From the NCBI RefSeq assembly GCF_000956595.1, contig NZ_JYOO01000020.1, positions 33,951 to 97,950 of the forward strand: a stretch of 64,000 bases of DNA. Reading direction: 5' to 3'. The notes below the pieces were generated by a model. The model saw only the letters and a program-made list of their open reading frames with translations, ran no database searches and had not been told where the DNA came from. Source of the stretch: Priestia aryabhattai B8W22 (lineage in GTDB: Bacteria; Bacillota; Bacilli; Bacillales; Bacillaceae_H). The translations under genes were made by a program, and so were the position numbers. Shown one piece after another: positions 33,026 to 41,498 of this stretch; position 1 is the first letter of the stretch; every line of letters begins with the position of its first letter.

Positions 33026-34471
33026 ATGAAGCGATACGAACCGCTAAAAGAGGAGATTATCAGTGCAGGAATTGATATAGGAACAAGCACGACCAAAATT
33101 GTGTTAAGCCAATTTTCTCTGATGAATATGGCAGGAGGAACACACTTGCCGCGTATTGAGATTATTGATAAAGAAATTATTCATCGCAGCCCGATTTATC
33201 GAACACCACTTCTCACATCCACAACAATCGATATTGAAGCAATAGAGAAGCTTGTTAGAAATGAGTATGATAAAGCAAACGTTGGTTCTGAAGACATTAA
33301 AACAGGTGCAGTGATTATTACAGGTGAGACAGCAACTAAGCAAAATGCGGAAGAAATGATTCACCATCTTTCAAATCATGCCGGTGAGTTTTTAGTAGCA
33401 ACTGCTGGTCCCGATCTAGAGGGAATTATTGCAGCAAAAGGATCAGGAGCTTACCAATACTCCAAAAAAACGAGCAAAACGATTGCCAATATAGATATTG
33501 GCGGGGGAACCGCTAATGTAGCAGTTTATCGAATGGGAAGGCTGTGTGGAACCTGCACATTGCATATAGGAGGCAGGCTGATTGAGTTTTCGGAAGATAA
33601 AATCAGTAGCATTTCACCACCCGTTAGAAACCTATTAAAAGAGTGGAATAGTACTCTTGCAAAAGGTGATGTAATGGTGGAAGAAGAGGTAAAGAATATA
33701 ACAAATTATATGGCTGATGTGATTAGCCGAATGCTAACACGTACTATGACGGCAGAGGACAAGATACTACTTTTAGGGCATGAACCGAATTGGAAAGAAG
33801 AAATTGATGTCATTATGTTTTCTGGTGGAATTAGTGAGTGTCTCTATCAATATGAGTCTAAAGGTGTTGAACAAGCTCCTTACCACGACATAGGAATAAT
33901 GCTTGCAGACTCTTTAAAAGATAGTCAGAGTTTGAAGGGATGGTCATGGATTCAGCCTGATGAAACCGTTCGCGCAACCGTTCTTGGTGCCGGTACACAA
34001 ACGACTGAAATCAGTGGAGCCACGATTCAAGTAGAAACCAAAGATTTACCTGTACGAAATATACCTGTTTATCAAATTTCTTTTAAGGATGGGTTTCAAA
34101 AAAGTGTTCATCACTTAAAGGATGCTGTAAAAGATGCAATTGAGATACATGACCCGCAGCAGGAAGGACAAAATTTTGCCTTGTACTTATCTGGACTTCC
34201 ATATGTAGGATTTCGAGATATTCAACAATTGGCAAAAGGTCTGCTAGAAGCAGTGAAACAAAAAAGTAAAAGAGATCAGCCGTTGATCATTGTTCTTGAA
34301 AGCGATCATGCCAAGGTATTAGGGCAAACGCTTGTTGCCCAAGATTCGTCGCAAAGCATTATTTGTATTGATCAAATTAAGGTGGAACACGGTGACTACT
34401 TGGATATTGGCCAATTGCTACAAACAAGTGTAGTACCGGTAGTAGTCAAAACCCTTACGTTCCATTCATAA
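33026..34471 (+). CDS. eutA: Ethanolamine ammonia-lyase reactivating factor EutA
   Basis: The 481-residue protein starts at ATG 33026, preceded by GGTGGAGGG. It has the actin/Hsp70-like ATPase fold: ISAGIDIGTSTTKIVLSQF near the N-terminus, the TIANIDIGGGTANVAVY phosphate-2 loop around residue 150, and a VIMFSGGISECLY adenosine motif. EutA exchanges damaged cobalamin for fresh adenosylcobalamin in EutBC, using ATP. It is the first gene of the second eut transcription unit, directly ahead of eutB. No adenosylcobalamin-making enzyme lies in the window. Confidence 0.95.
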   Translation: MKRYEPLKEEIISAGIDIGTSTTKIVLSQFSLMNMAGGTHLPRIEIIDKEIIHRSPIYRTPLLTSTTIDIEAIEKLVRNEYDKANVGSEDIKTGAVIITGETATKQNAEEMIHHLSNHAGEFLVATAGPDLEGIIAAKGSGAYQYSKKTSKTIANIDIGGGTANVAVYRMGRLCGTCTLHIGGRLIEFSEDKISSISPPVRNLLKEWNSTLAKGDVMVEEEVKNITNYMADVISRMLTRTMTAEDKILLLGHEPNWKEEIDVIMFSGGISECLYQYESKGVEQAPYHDIGIMLADSLKDSQSLKGWSWIQPDETVRATVLGAGTQTTEISGATIQVETKDLPVRNIPVYQISFKDGFQKSVHHLKDAVKDAIEIHDPQQEGQNFALYLSGLPYVGFRDIQQLAKGLLEAVKQKSKRDQPLIIVLESDHAKVLGQTLVAQDSSQSIICIDQIKVEHGDYLDIGQLLQTSVVPVVVKTLTFHS

Positions 34472-34488
34472 GAAAGGGGGCTTCACTG

Positions 34489-35853
34489 TTGAAGTTACAT
34501 ACACATTATTTAGGTGCTGTTTATCAATTTTCTGATTTAAAAGATTTGTTTGCTAAGGCAAACGAAGAAAAGTCTGGCGACCGTCTGGCAGGTTTAGCTG
34601 CAGAAACCGTTCAAGAAAGAATTGCTGCAAAGGAAGTGCTTAGTGAACTAACACTTGCTGATATTCGCGAAAACCCAATGATCTCACCAGAAGAAGACGA
34701 AGTATCTCAAATTATTGAAAGTCAAGTAAATGAACCTATCTATCAATCGATGAAAAATTGGTCCGTAGCAGAACTTAGAGAGTATATCTTAAGTGATGAA
34801 ACAACGGGTGAGGATTTAAAGAGGATTAGTCGAGGGTTAAATAGTGAAATTATTGCTGCAGTAGCAAAACTAATGTCAAACCTCGATTTAGTTCACGCCG
34901 CAAATAAGGTTGAAATTTTAACAAAATGCAACATTACTATTGGCCAAAAAGGAGTCTTAGCTTCTAGACTGCAGCCTAATCATCCTACAGATAATGTAGA
35001 GGGTATGATTGCTTCTTTAAAAGAAGGGCTGTCTTACGGAATTGGAGACGCTGTTATTGGTATTAACCCTGTAGATGATTCAGTTGAAAGTGTAAAACGG
35101 CTGCTCCACGCTACGAAAAATTTTATGAATGATTGGGAAATTCCAACTCAAAACTGTGTCTTAGCTCATGTTACGACTCAGATGAAAGCCATTGAACAAG
35201 GAGCACCAGCGGATATGATTTTTCAAAGTATTGCTGGAACAGAAGCCGCTAACCGTTCATTTGGAATCAGCGCAGCCTTACTAGAAGAGGCAAATCAATT
35301 AGCTAAAAGTCACGGAACAGGAACAGGGCCTCAGTGCTTATATTTTGAAACAGGACAGGGTTCTGAGCTATCAGCTGAAGCGCACTTTGGGATGGATCAG
35401 CTAACGTTAGAGTCTCGTAACTATGGGTTTGCACGTCATTATGACCCTTATATTGTAAATACCGTGGTTGGTTTTATTGGACCTGAGTACTTATATAACA
35501 ACAAACAAGTTATTCGTGCAGGTTTAGAAGATCATTTTATGGCAAAGATGCATGGAATTCCGATGGGTGTAGATATTTGTTACACCAATCATATTAAAGC
35601 AGATCAAAATGATATTGAAGATTTAGGTGTATTGCTAACTGCTGCAGGCGTTAATTTTATCATTGCAACACCAATGGGTGATGATTGTATGCTTAACTAT
35701 CAATCAATGAGCTACCATGATGTAGCGACTTTAAGGCAAACGATGGGGAAACAGCCTTCTCCTTTATTTGCAGAGTGGCTCGAGAAAATGGGGATTTTTG
35801 AACAAGGGAAATTAAGTAAATATGCAGGAGATCCAAGTATTTTTACAAGGTAG
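34489..35853 (+). CDS. eutB: Ethanolamine ammonia-lyase large subunit EutB
   Basis: The 454-residue TIM-barrel subunit is read from TTG 34489, behind AAAGGGGG. It holds the ethanolamine site of the AdoCbl-dependent lyase, which converts ethanolamine to acetaldehyde and ammonia. Typical segments are ASRLQPNHPTDN, the VIGINPVDD strand, YFETGQGSELSAEAHFGMDQ and HGIPMGVDICYTNH, all expected in the active site and B12 interface. Length matches the family. It is followed immediately by eutC and will form the (BC)6 complex inside the compartment. Confidence 0.97.
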   Translation: MKLHTHYLGAVYQFSDLKDLFAKANEEKSGDRLAGLAAETVQERIAAKEVLSELTLADIRENPMISPEEDEVSQIIESQVNEPIYQSMKNWSVAELREYILSDETTGEDLKRISRGLNSEIIAAVAKLMSNLDLVHAANKVEILTKCNITIGQKGVLASRLQPNHPTDNVEGMIASLKEGLSYGIGDAVIGINPVDDSVESVKRLLHATKNFMNDWEIPTQNCVLAHVTTQMKAIEQGAPADMIFQSIAGTEAANRSFGISAALLEEANQLAKSHGTGTGPQCLYFETGQGSELSAEAHFGMDQLTLESRNYGFARHYDPYIVNTVVGFIGPEYLYNNKQVIRAGLEDHFMAKMHGIPMGVDICYTNHIKADQNDIEDLGVLLTAAGVNFIIATPMGDDCMLNYQSMSYHDVATLRQTMGKQPSPLFAEWLEKMGIFEQGKLSKYAGDPSIFTR

Positions 35854-35865
35854 GTGATGAAGAAG

Positions 35866-36894
35866 ATGAATCCTGAATTGATTGAAAAAATTACACGATC
35901 CATTGTCGAAAAGCTAGAAAAACAATCTAGCTTCGAACAAAGCTCTCCTACTGACGATAGTCAAAGCAGCGTAACTTTTTGGGCTCATACATCCAATGCA
36001 AATAAGAAAGTGATTAATGGTCCTATAGCTGAAGTAGTAGAAGCTGATTCGGCAAAGGAATTAATTAAATTTCCGAATATTCAAGAAGTTGATTCAACAT
36101 CTCTGCCTGAAAGTAAAATGACTATTCCACAGGAAGAAAAAGATATTGAATCAAAACAGCAGGTGGCTGGTATTAAAAATCCAGTGAATCAAGAAGAATT
36201 AGATACATTAATTCAAAAAACACCTGCTCGAATCGGAATTGGCAGAGCAGGCTTACGTCCACGAACAGAAACATGGCTGAAATTCCGCTATGACCATGCA
36301 GCAGCCGTTGATGCTGTTTATGGCAATGTGAACGACGATCTCTTAAAACGATTGAATTTATTTAAAGTAAATACTCAGGTAACAGATAAAGAAGTGTACA
36401 TTCGCCGACCGGATTATGGACGAAAGCTATCAGACGAAGCCAAAAAGTGCATTCAAGAAAAATGTACCAAATCACCAACTGTTCAAATTATTGTTTCTGA
36501 TGGTTTAAGCTCCAAAGCCATTGAAGAAAATGTCGAGGACGTTTATTTATCTCTTCAACAGTCCTTAAAAAGTGCAGATTTAAATGTAGGCGTTCCGTTT
36601 TACATAGAAAAAGGTCGAGTTGCTGTAATGGATGACATTGGTGAACTTCTGACGCCAAAAGTGGTGGTACTTTTAATTGGAGAACGTCCGGGACTTATAA
36701 GTGCAGAATCCTTAAGTGCCTATTTATGCTATGAACCGAGAAAAGGAATGATTGAAGCTGAGAGAATGGTGGTTTCCAATATTCATAAAGGCGGCATTCC
36801 TCCAGTTGAAGCGGGTGCTTATCTCGGTACATTGGTTCAAAAAATTTTAAAATATGAAGCTAGCGGTGTATCGCTTGTTCAAAAAGAACAATAG
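35866..36894 (+). CDS. eutC: Ethanolamine ammonia-lyase small subunit EutC with N-terminal targeting extension
   Basis: The protein is 342 residues from ATG 35866, about 10 residues after the first possible start (GTG 35854). The catalytic B12-binding domain starts near residue 110 (TPARIGIGRAGLRPRTETWLKFRYDHA) and continues through QIIVSDGLSSKAIEEN to GERPGLISAESLSAYLCYEPRKG. The first roughly 20 residues (MNPELIEKITRSIVEKLEKQ) form an amphipathic helix like known encapsulation peptides, followed by a long polar linker. This explains the length, about 45 residues more than enterobacterial EutC. It is cargo of the compartment. Confidence 0.95.
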   Translation: MNPELIEKITRSIVEKLEKQSSFEQSSPTDDSQSSVTFWAHTSNANKKVINGPIAEVVEADSAKELIKFPNIQEVDSTSLPESKMTIPQEEKDIESKQQVAGIKNPVNQEELDTLIQKTPARIGIGRAGLRPRTETWLKFRYDHAAAVDAVYGNVNDDLLKRLNLFKVNTQVTDKEVYIRRPDYGRKLSDEAKKCIQEKCTKSPTVQIIVSDGLSSKAIEENVEDVYLSLQQSLKSADLNVGVPFYIEKGRVAVMDDIGELLTPKVVVLLIGERPGLISAESLSAYLCYEPRKGMIEAERMVVSNIHKGGIPPVEAGAYLGTLVQKILKYEASGVSLVQKEQ

Positions 36895-36906
36895 AGGTGA
36901 ATAGGA

Positions 36907-37560
36907 GTGGCTTTAACACGTATCCATGCTGACATTTTAGCCGTTCGTGTGATTCCAAATGTGGATGACGCTTTAGTTCAGCAGTTTAACTTGCAGCCTT
37001 ACCATAGAAGTTTAGCCATGTTTACATCAAGTATTGATGATGTGGGCTATACAGCTTTAGACGAAGCCACCAAAAGAGCAGATGTTGAGGTAGCTTATGC
37101 CCGTTCCTTTTATGCTGGTGCTGCTCATGCGTCAGGTCCGCTATCAGGTGAAATGATTGGTGTATTAGCGGGTCCAAGTCCAGATGAAGTTAAAGCTGGC
37201 ATTGATGCCATTTTACAAGTGACGAAATCAGATGCCTATTTTGAAGCATTAGATGAAGAAAAAAATCACGCGCTGTATGCACATGTGGTGGCAAGGACAG
37301 GTTCTTACCTTTCTAAAGAAGCAGGAATCGATATTGGCGAACCACTAGCTTATTTAATTGCCCCGCCACTAGAGGCTATGTATGGACTTGATGTAGCGCT
37401 TAAAGCAGCTGATGTAGAGCTTGTGAAATTTTTTGGTCCTCCTTCTGAAACAAATTTTGGCGGTGGTTTTTTAACAGGATCTCAATCAGCCTGTCAAGCA
37501 GCTGCTGATGCGTTCCGCCAGGCTATTTTAGACATTGCAAGAAATCCAGTTCATTATTAA
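36907..37560 (+). CDS. eutL: Microcompartment shell protein EutL (tandem BMC domains)
   Basis: The protein is 217 residues from GTG 36907, with AGGTGAATAGGAG upstream. It consists of two BMC-type domains forming a pseudohexameric trimer. The family marks are VDVAYARSFYAGAAHASGPLSGE in the first and VKFFGPPSETNFGGGFLTGSQSACQAAADAF in the second domain. EutL trimers have a central pore that opens and closes and is thought to pass large molecules such as cofactors. The gene lies between eutC and eutE in the conserved order. Confidence 0.96.
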   Translation: MALTRIHADILAVRVIPNVDDALVQQFNLQPYHRSLAMFTSSIDDVGYTALDEATKRADVEVAYARSFYAGAAHASGPLSGEMIGVLAGPSPDEVKAGIDAILQVTKSDAYFEALDEEKNHALYAHVVARTGSYLSKEAGIDIGEPLAYLIAPPLEAMYGLDVALKAADVELVKFFGPPSETNFGGGFLTGSQSACQAAADAFRQAILDIARNPVHY

Positions 37561-37594
37561 AAAGCTTATAGACAGTAGAAAGGAGTTGTTGGAT

Positions 37595-39124
37595 GTGCAG
37601 TTTGATCAAGATCTTCAATCTTTACAGGAGATGCGAAATGCAGTGGAAAAGGCAAAAGCCGCACAGCAGGTATACTTGAATTTTACACAAGAGCAAGTAG
37701 ATCGCATCGTTGAACGAGTTGCCGAAGCAGCTTATTCTAAAGCGTTGGAATTAGCAAAAATGGCAGTTGAAGAAACGCGGATGGGTGTTGTAGAACATAA
37801 GAAAATTAAAAATGAGGTAGGATCTAGAGCTGTTTATGAATCAATTAAAAATGAAAAAACAGTAGGTATTGTTCACGAAGATAGAGCGAACAAAGTGGTA
37901 GAAGTCGCCTCTCCTTTTGGGGTTGTTGCTGGAATTATTCCTACAACCAACCCAACTTCAACGGCTATCTTCAAGACATTAATTAGTTTAAAAACTAGAA
38001 ATGCTCTAGTGGTCAGCCCTCACCCCCGGGCAATGAACTGTACAGTAGAAGCGCTTAAAATTTGTGCGCGTGCAGCAGTCGAAGCGGGAGCTCCGGAAGG
38101 ACTTATTGGTTGGATTTCCAATCCTTCTATGGCTGCAACCAATGAATTAATGAAGCATAAAGATGTGAATTTAATTTTAGCAACAGGCGGAAGTGCTCTC
38201 GTTCGCGCAGCGTATAGTTCTGGGAAGCCAGCTTACGGTGTAGGTCCAGGAAATGTACCTGTATATATTGAAAAAACTGCAAAGGTTGACCAAGCAGTAA
38301 AAATGATTGTCGATAGCAAAACGTTCGACAACGGCACGATTTGTGCAACCGAGCAAGCGATTGTTGTTGACCGTAATATTCAACAAATGGCTATTAGAGA
38401 ATTAAAGAATAATGGAGCCTACTTCTTAAATTCAGAAGAGAAAGCCAAAATGGAAAAAGTGATTTCACCAATTCCAAAGAAGCTTAATCCAAATATTGTT
38501 GGTCAAAGTGCTGTAAAAATTGCTGAAATGGCAGGTATTACAGTACCTTCTGATACACGAATCTTAGTTGCTGAAGAGACAAAGGTGGCAAAGGATGTTC
38601 CGTTTTCGATTGAAAAGCTAGCACCTATTTTTCCATTGTATACAGCTAAGAACGAAGAGCAAGCAAGGGAATTATGTTTAAGCTTATTAAATCTTGGTGG
38701 AAGAGGTCACAGCTTATCGCTTCATACAAACGATGATGCGGTAGCTAAAACGTTTGCTCTTGAAATGCCGGTCTCAAGACTGATGGTCAACACACTCTCG
38801 TCAGTGGGAGCTGTGGGTGGTACGACTGGACTTAAGCCATCCTTTACACTAGGGTGCGGTTCGTTTGGAGGCAACATTACGTCAGACAATGTGACCGCTC
38901 GCCATTTATTAAATATTAAGCGAATGGCTTACGGCACAAAAGAGGTGACAATTCCAAAACCATCTTTATCTTCTACCTCTGCTTCATCAGATACAAAAGA
39001 TCATCAAGACGTACAGGAAATTGTCAACGAAGTTATGAATCAATTAAAGCCACAGGGACCGATTGATTCAGCAGCAATTTCTGAAATGGTTAATCAAGCA
39101 CTTCAAAAATATCAAACAAACTAA
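37595..39124 (+). CDS. eutE: CoA-acylating acetaldehyde dehydrogenase EutE with C-terminal targeting helix
   Basis: The protein is 509 residues from GTG 37595, eight bases after AGAAAGGAG. It oxidises acetaldehyde to acetyl-CoA with NAD+. The aldehyde dehydrogenase fold shows the [14 protein letters not shown] motif, the [12 protein letters not shown] loop and the catalytic Cys (about residue 250) in NGTICATEQ. The N-terminal encapsulation helix of enterobacterial EutE is missing. Instead a Ser/Thr linker at the C-terminus leads to [12 protein letters not shown], a likely encapsulation peptide, so targeting may be C-terminal. NADH produced must be reoxidised; see the mdh gene. Confidence 0.95.
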   Translation: MQFDQDLQSLQEMRNAVEKAKAAQQVYLNFTQEQVDRIVERVAEAAYSKALELAKMAVEETRMGVVEHKKIKNEVGSRAVYESIKNEKTVGIVHEDRANKVVEVASPFGVVAGIIPTTNPTSTAIFKTLISLKTRNALVVSPHPRAMNCTVEALKICARAAVEAGAPEGLIGWISNPSMAATNELMKHKDVNLILATGGSALVRAAYSSGKPAYGVGPGNVPVYIEKTAKVDQAVKMIVDSKTFDNGTICATEQAIVVDRNIQQMAIRELKNNGAYFLNSEEKAKMEKVISPIPKKLNPNIVGQSAVKIAEMAGITVPSDTRILVAEETKVAKDVPFSIEKLAPIFPLYTAKNEEQARELCLSLLNLGGRGHSLSLHTNDDAVAKTFALEMPVSRLMVNTLSSVGAVGGTTGLKPSFTLGCGSFGGNITSDNVTARHLLNIKRMAYGTKEVTIPKPSLSSTSASSDTKDHQDVQEIVNEVMNQLKPQGPIDSAAISEMVNQALQKYQTN

Positions 39125-39140
39125 TTAGGGGGAATTAAAA

Positions 39141-39434
39141 ATGGCAAGAGAACTAACAGCATTAGGAATGATTGAAACAAAAGGATTAGTAGCATCAGTA
39201 GAGGCAGCAGACGCAATGGTAAAAGCAGCAAACGTACATTTAGTTGGTAAAGTTCACGTAGGTGGAGGAATTGTAACGGTTTTAGTACGCGGTGACGTAG
39301 GCGCGGTAAAAGCAGCGACAGATTCTGGTGCGGCAGCTGCACAGCGTGTTGGAGAACTTATTTCCGTTCATGTTATCCCACGTCCACACAATGAACTAGA
39401 AAGTATTTTACCGAAAATCGATAGTGAACTATAA
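39141..39434 (+). CDS. eutM: Microcompartment hexameric shell protein EutM
   Basis: The 97-residue canonical BMC domain (ATG 39141, AGGGGGAATT before it) has [25 protein letters not shown] and a [36 protein letters not shown] sequence. EutM forms flat hexagonal sheets that make the bulk of the shell, with a small central pore for ethanolamine and acetaldehyde exchange. It is 45% or more the same by eye as the BMC domain at 41049. It sits between eutE and pduL. Confidence 0.97.
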   Translation: MARELTALGMIETKGLVASVEAADAMVKAANVHLVGKVHVGGGIVTVLVRGDVGAVKAATDSGAAAAQRVGELISVHVIPRPHNELESILPKIDSEL

Positions 39435-39459
39435 GCTTAAAAAGTTAGGAGCATAGCGC

Positions 39460-40113
39460 ATGAATAAGCAGGCCATTCAATCGATTGTAGCAGAGGTTGT
39501 TCAGCAGTTAAGTCAAACAACCAAGCAAAGCAATACAGTCCCAATGGCTGTATCTGCTAGACACTGTCACTTAAGTATAGAAGATGTAGAAGCTCTTTTT
39601 GGAGCAGGGTATGAACTAACAAAAAAATCAGGCCTGTCTCAGCCTGGTCAATTTGCAGCTAATGAAACAGTTACCATTGTGGGGCCTAAAGGAAGCATCG
39701 AAAAGGTGCGAGTCCTTGGCCCAGCAAGAAATATAACTCAAGTGGAGGTCAGTAAAACAGATTCAATTAAACTTGGTGCTGTTCCTCCATTACGTGAGTC
39801 TGGAGATATAAGGAATTCAGAAGCGATTACATTAGTTGGACCAAAGGGGAGCATTTACAAGAAAGAAGGGTTAATCATTGCACGAGCTCATATTCATATG
39901 ACGCCAGGTAATGCTGAAGCTTATGGTGTAAAAAATGGTCAGTGTGTTCGAATTACCTCTCAAGGAGAAAGGCCTACTACGCTTGAACGTGTATTAATTC
40001 GAGTTTCACCAAAGTTCAAGCTTGAAATGCATATTGATACAGATGAAGCGAATGCAGGGCTAATTTCTACCGGAGCGACAGGGATTCTTTCTCTATACGA
40101 GGAAGCTTTATGA
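39460..40113 (+). CDS. pduL: Phosphotransacylase PduL (EutD-equivalent)
   Basis: The 217-residue protein converts acetyl-CoA and phosphate to acetyl-phosphate, recycling CoA inside the compartment. Two PduL beta-barrel domains are visible, with zinc ligands in VSARHCHLS (about residue 30-38) and ARAHIHMTPGNA (about 142-153). The first roughly 20 residues (MNKQAIQSIVAEVVQQLSQ) are a classical encapsulation peptide. It replaces the unrelated EutD enzyme used by enterobacterial eut operons. Its TGA overlaps the next ATG as ATGA. Confidence 0.95.
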   Translation: MNKQAIQSIVAEVVQQLSQTTKQSNTVPMAVSARHCHLSIEDVEALFGAGYELTKKSGLSQPGQFAANETVTIVGPKGSIEKVRVLGPARNITQVEVSKTDSIKLGAVPPLRESGDIRNSEAITLVGPKGSIYKKEGLIIARAHIHMTPGNAEAYGVKNGQCVRITSQGERPTTLERVLIRVSPKFKLEMHIDTDEANAGLISTGATGILSLYEEAL

Positions 40114-40775
40114 ACCATCATGCTCTGATTGAACAAATTGTAGTAGAAGTTTTAAAACGATTAGATAAATCAGACAAGCAGCACCTAAACGTAAAGCCGA
40201 AGCTGCTGATCGTGAAAGAGTCGGCAGCAATTGATCCAATTCAAATTAAAAAGTTAGAAACAAGCTGGACACTGGTTTACAGCGATGAGCAAAAAGAAAA
40301 CCTTCCAAAAGATATACAAGGTATTTTATTTGCAGAAGCAAAGCAAGACCTGCTTGTAAAAGGAGCGCTTGGTATTACAGATACACTAGAGAGTTCTCTT
40401 TTGGCTGAGGCTTTGCTAGAAGGAATTTCTGTTTCACTCATTCCTTCTGTAACTTTAGGAAACGTCTTGCTGTCCAGTAATCAAAAAAAGCCAGTAAACA
40501 ACAAATATGCAGCCCATTTAATTGCTTATAAAAATACATTAGAAGGCTTTGGGGTGAAAATCCAATCGTTTGAGAGATTTTTGCAATCAGGCTTAAACAG
40601 ACATTCTTTATCATTTACAGAACGAGTGCTAACCCAAAGACATGTGAAATTAGTAGAAGAAGAAAAAATTACGGTTTCACCTAAAACGATTATCACTCCT
40701 TTGGCACGCGATACAGCAAGAGAATTAGGAAAAGAAATTTGCGTGATAGACGTAGAGGGAGCGGATGTTTTATGA
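40110..40775 (+). CDS. Uncharacterised probable microcompartment cargo protein
   Basis: The 221-residue protein is coupled to pduL and eutN by ATGA overlaps on both sides. Residues 1-20 (MNHHALIEQIVVEVLKRLDK) look like an encapsulation peptide, which predicts a position in the lumen. The body contains alternating strand-helix elements (PKLLIVKESAA, IQGILFAEAKQDLLVKGALGI, LLEGISVSLIPS). A C-terminal VSPKTIITPLARDTARELGKEICV segment recalls proteins of unknown function in Firmicutes eut clusters. I see no clear cofactor motif. Conserved context suggests a function in the ethanolamine pathway, for example handling a cofactor. Confidence 0.85.
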   Translation: MNHHALIEQIVVEVLKRLDKSDKQHLNVKPKLLIVKESAAIDPIQIKKLETSWTLVYSDEQKENLPKDIQGILFAEAKQDLLVKGALGITDTLESSLLAEALLEGISVSLIPSVTLGNVLLSSNQKKPVNNKYAAHLIAYKNTLEGFGVKIQSFERFLQSGLNRHSLSFTERVLTQRHVKLVEEEKITVSPKTIITPLARDTARELGKEICVIDVEGADVL

Positions 40776-41056
40776 AAATAGGGACGGTAATTGGCAACGT
40801 CTGGGCAACAAGAAAAGAAGATAATTTACGCGGTTTAAAGTTTTTAGTTGTTCAACCTGAACTTTTAAATGAATCGAATAACGACTCTTCTTTTATTGCA
40901 GTTGATCGTATTGGAGCCGGGATTGGTGATAAGGTAATGGTTACTCAAGGAAGTGCCGCAGCACATATGGCATCTGACACCCCATTACCCATTGATGCGA
41001 TTATTATCGGAATTATAGATTCTGTTGATATAGAAAGAGGTGGAGAGAATGGCTAA
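40772..41056 (+). CDS. eutN: Microcompartment vertex protein EutN (CcmL family)
   Basis: The 94-residue protein is read from ATG 40772, overlapping the previous stop. It has the OB-fold-like BMV domain with MKIGTVIGNVWATRKEDNLRGLKFLVVQP at the start and AVDRIGAGIGDKVMVTQGSAA in the centre, ending IIGIIDSVDIERGG. EutN/CcmL pentamers cap the vertices of the icosahedral shell. Only one pentamer gene is present. Its stop lies within the first codons of the next BMC gene, indicating tight coupling. Confidence 0.96.
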   Translation: MKIGTVIGNVWATRKEDNLRGLKFLVVQPELLNESNNDSSFIAVDRIGAGIGDKVMVTQGSAAAHMASDTPLPIDAIIIGIIDSVDIERGGENG

Positions 41057-41462
41057 AGCTCTTGGAATGATTGAAACAAGAGGCTTAATAGGTTCAATCG
41101 TCGCAGCGGATGCGATGCTAAAATCAGCTGATGTTCGCTTAGTGAAGCAAGAAAAAGTGGATGCAGCTCTTGTAACCGTGTTAGTTGAAGGTGATGTTAG
41201 TGCAGTACAGGCAGCTGTAGATATGGGAAAAGAAGAAGCGGCTCGCGTTGGAGAATTAGTGTCAGCACACGTAATTCCTCATCCCGATGAAGAGGTTGGA
41301 AATAGCCTATTAAAAGATGAAAATAAAGAATCGCAGTCAAAAGCAGCACCTAAAGACAATAAAATGGCTAAAAAATCATCTGCTGCTAAAACAAAATCCA
41401 GTATTCAATATAAAGCAAAAGCAGATTCTGCTGCTGTAGAAGAAGATCAAAAAGTAGAATAA
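41049..41462 (+). CDS. Second EutM/PduA-like BMC shell protein with a basic C-terminal tail
   Basis: The protein is 137 residues. ATG 41049 follows AGAGGTGGAG; an upstream in-frame GTG at 41040 overlaps that site. Residues 1-90 are a canonical BMC domain (LGMIETRGLIGSIVAADAMLKSADV). The last roughly 47 residues are a low-complexity Lys/Ser/Ala-rich tail with NKMAKKSSAAKTK and then an acidic end. EutK of enterobacteria also has a BMC domain plus a C-terminal extension, but that is a folded HTH; this tail looks disordered. It might tether cargo or contact the next gene product, the malate dehydrogenase. Confidence 0.92.
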   Translation: MAKALGMIETRGLIGSIVAADAMLKSADVRLVKQEKVDAALVTVLVEGDVSAVQAAVDMGKEEAARVGELVSAHVIPHPDEEVGNSLLKDENKESQSKAAPKDNKMAKKSSAAKTKSSIQYKAKADSAAVEEDQKVE

Positions 41463-41498
41463 CCATACATATAAACAACGAGGAATGGGGGATAAATC

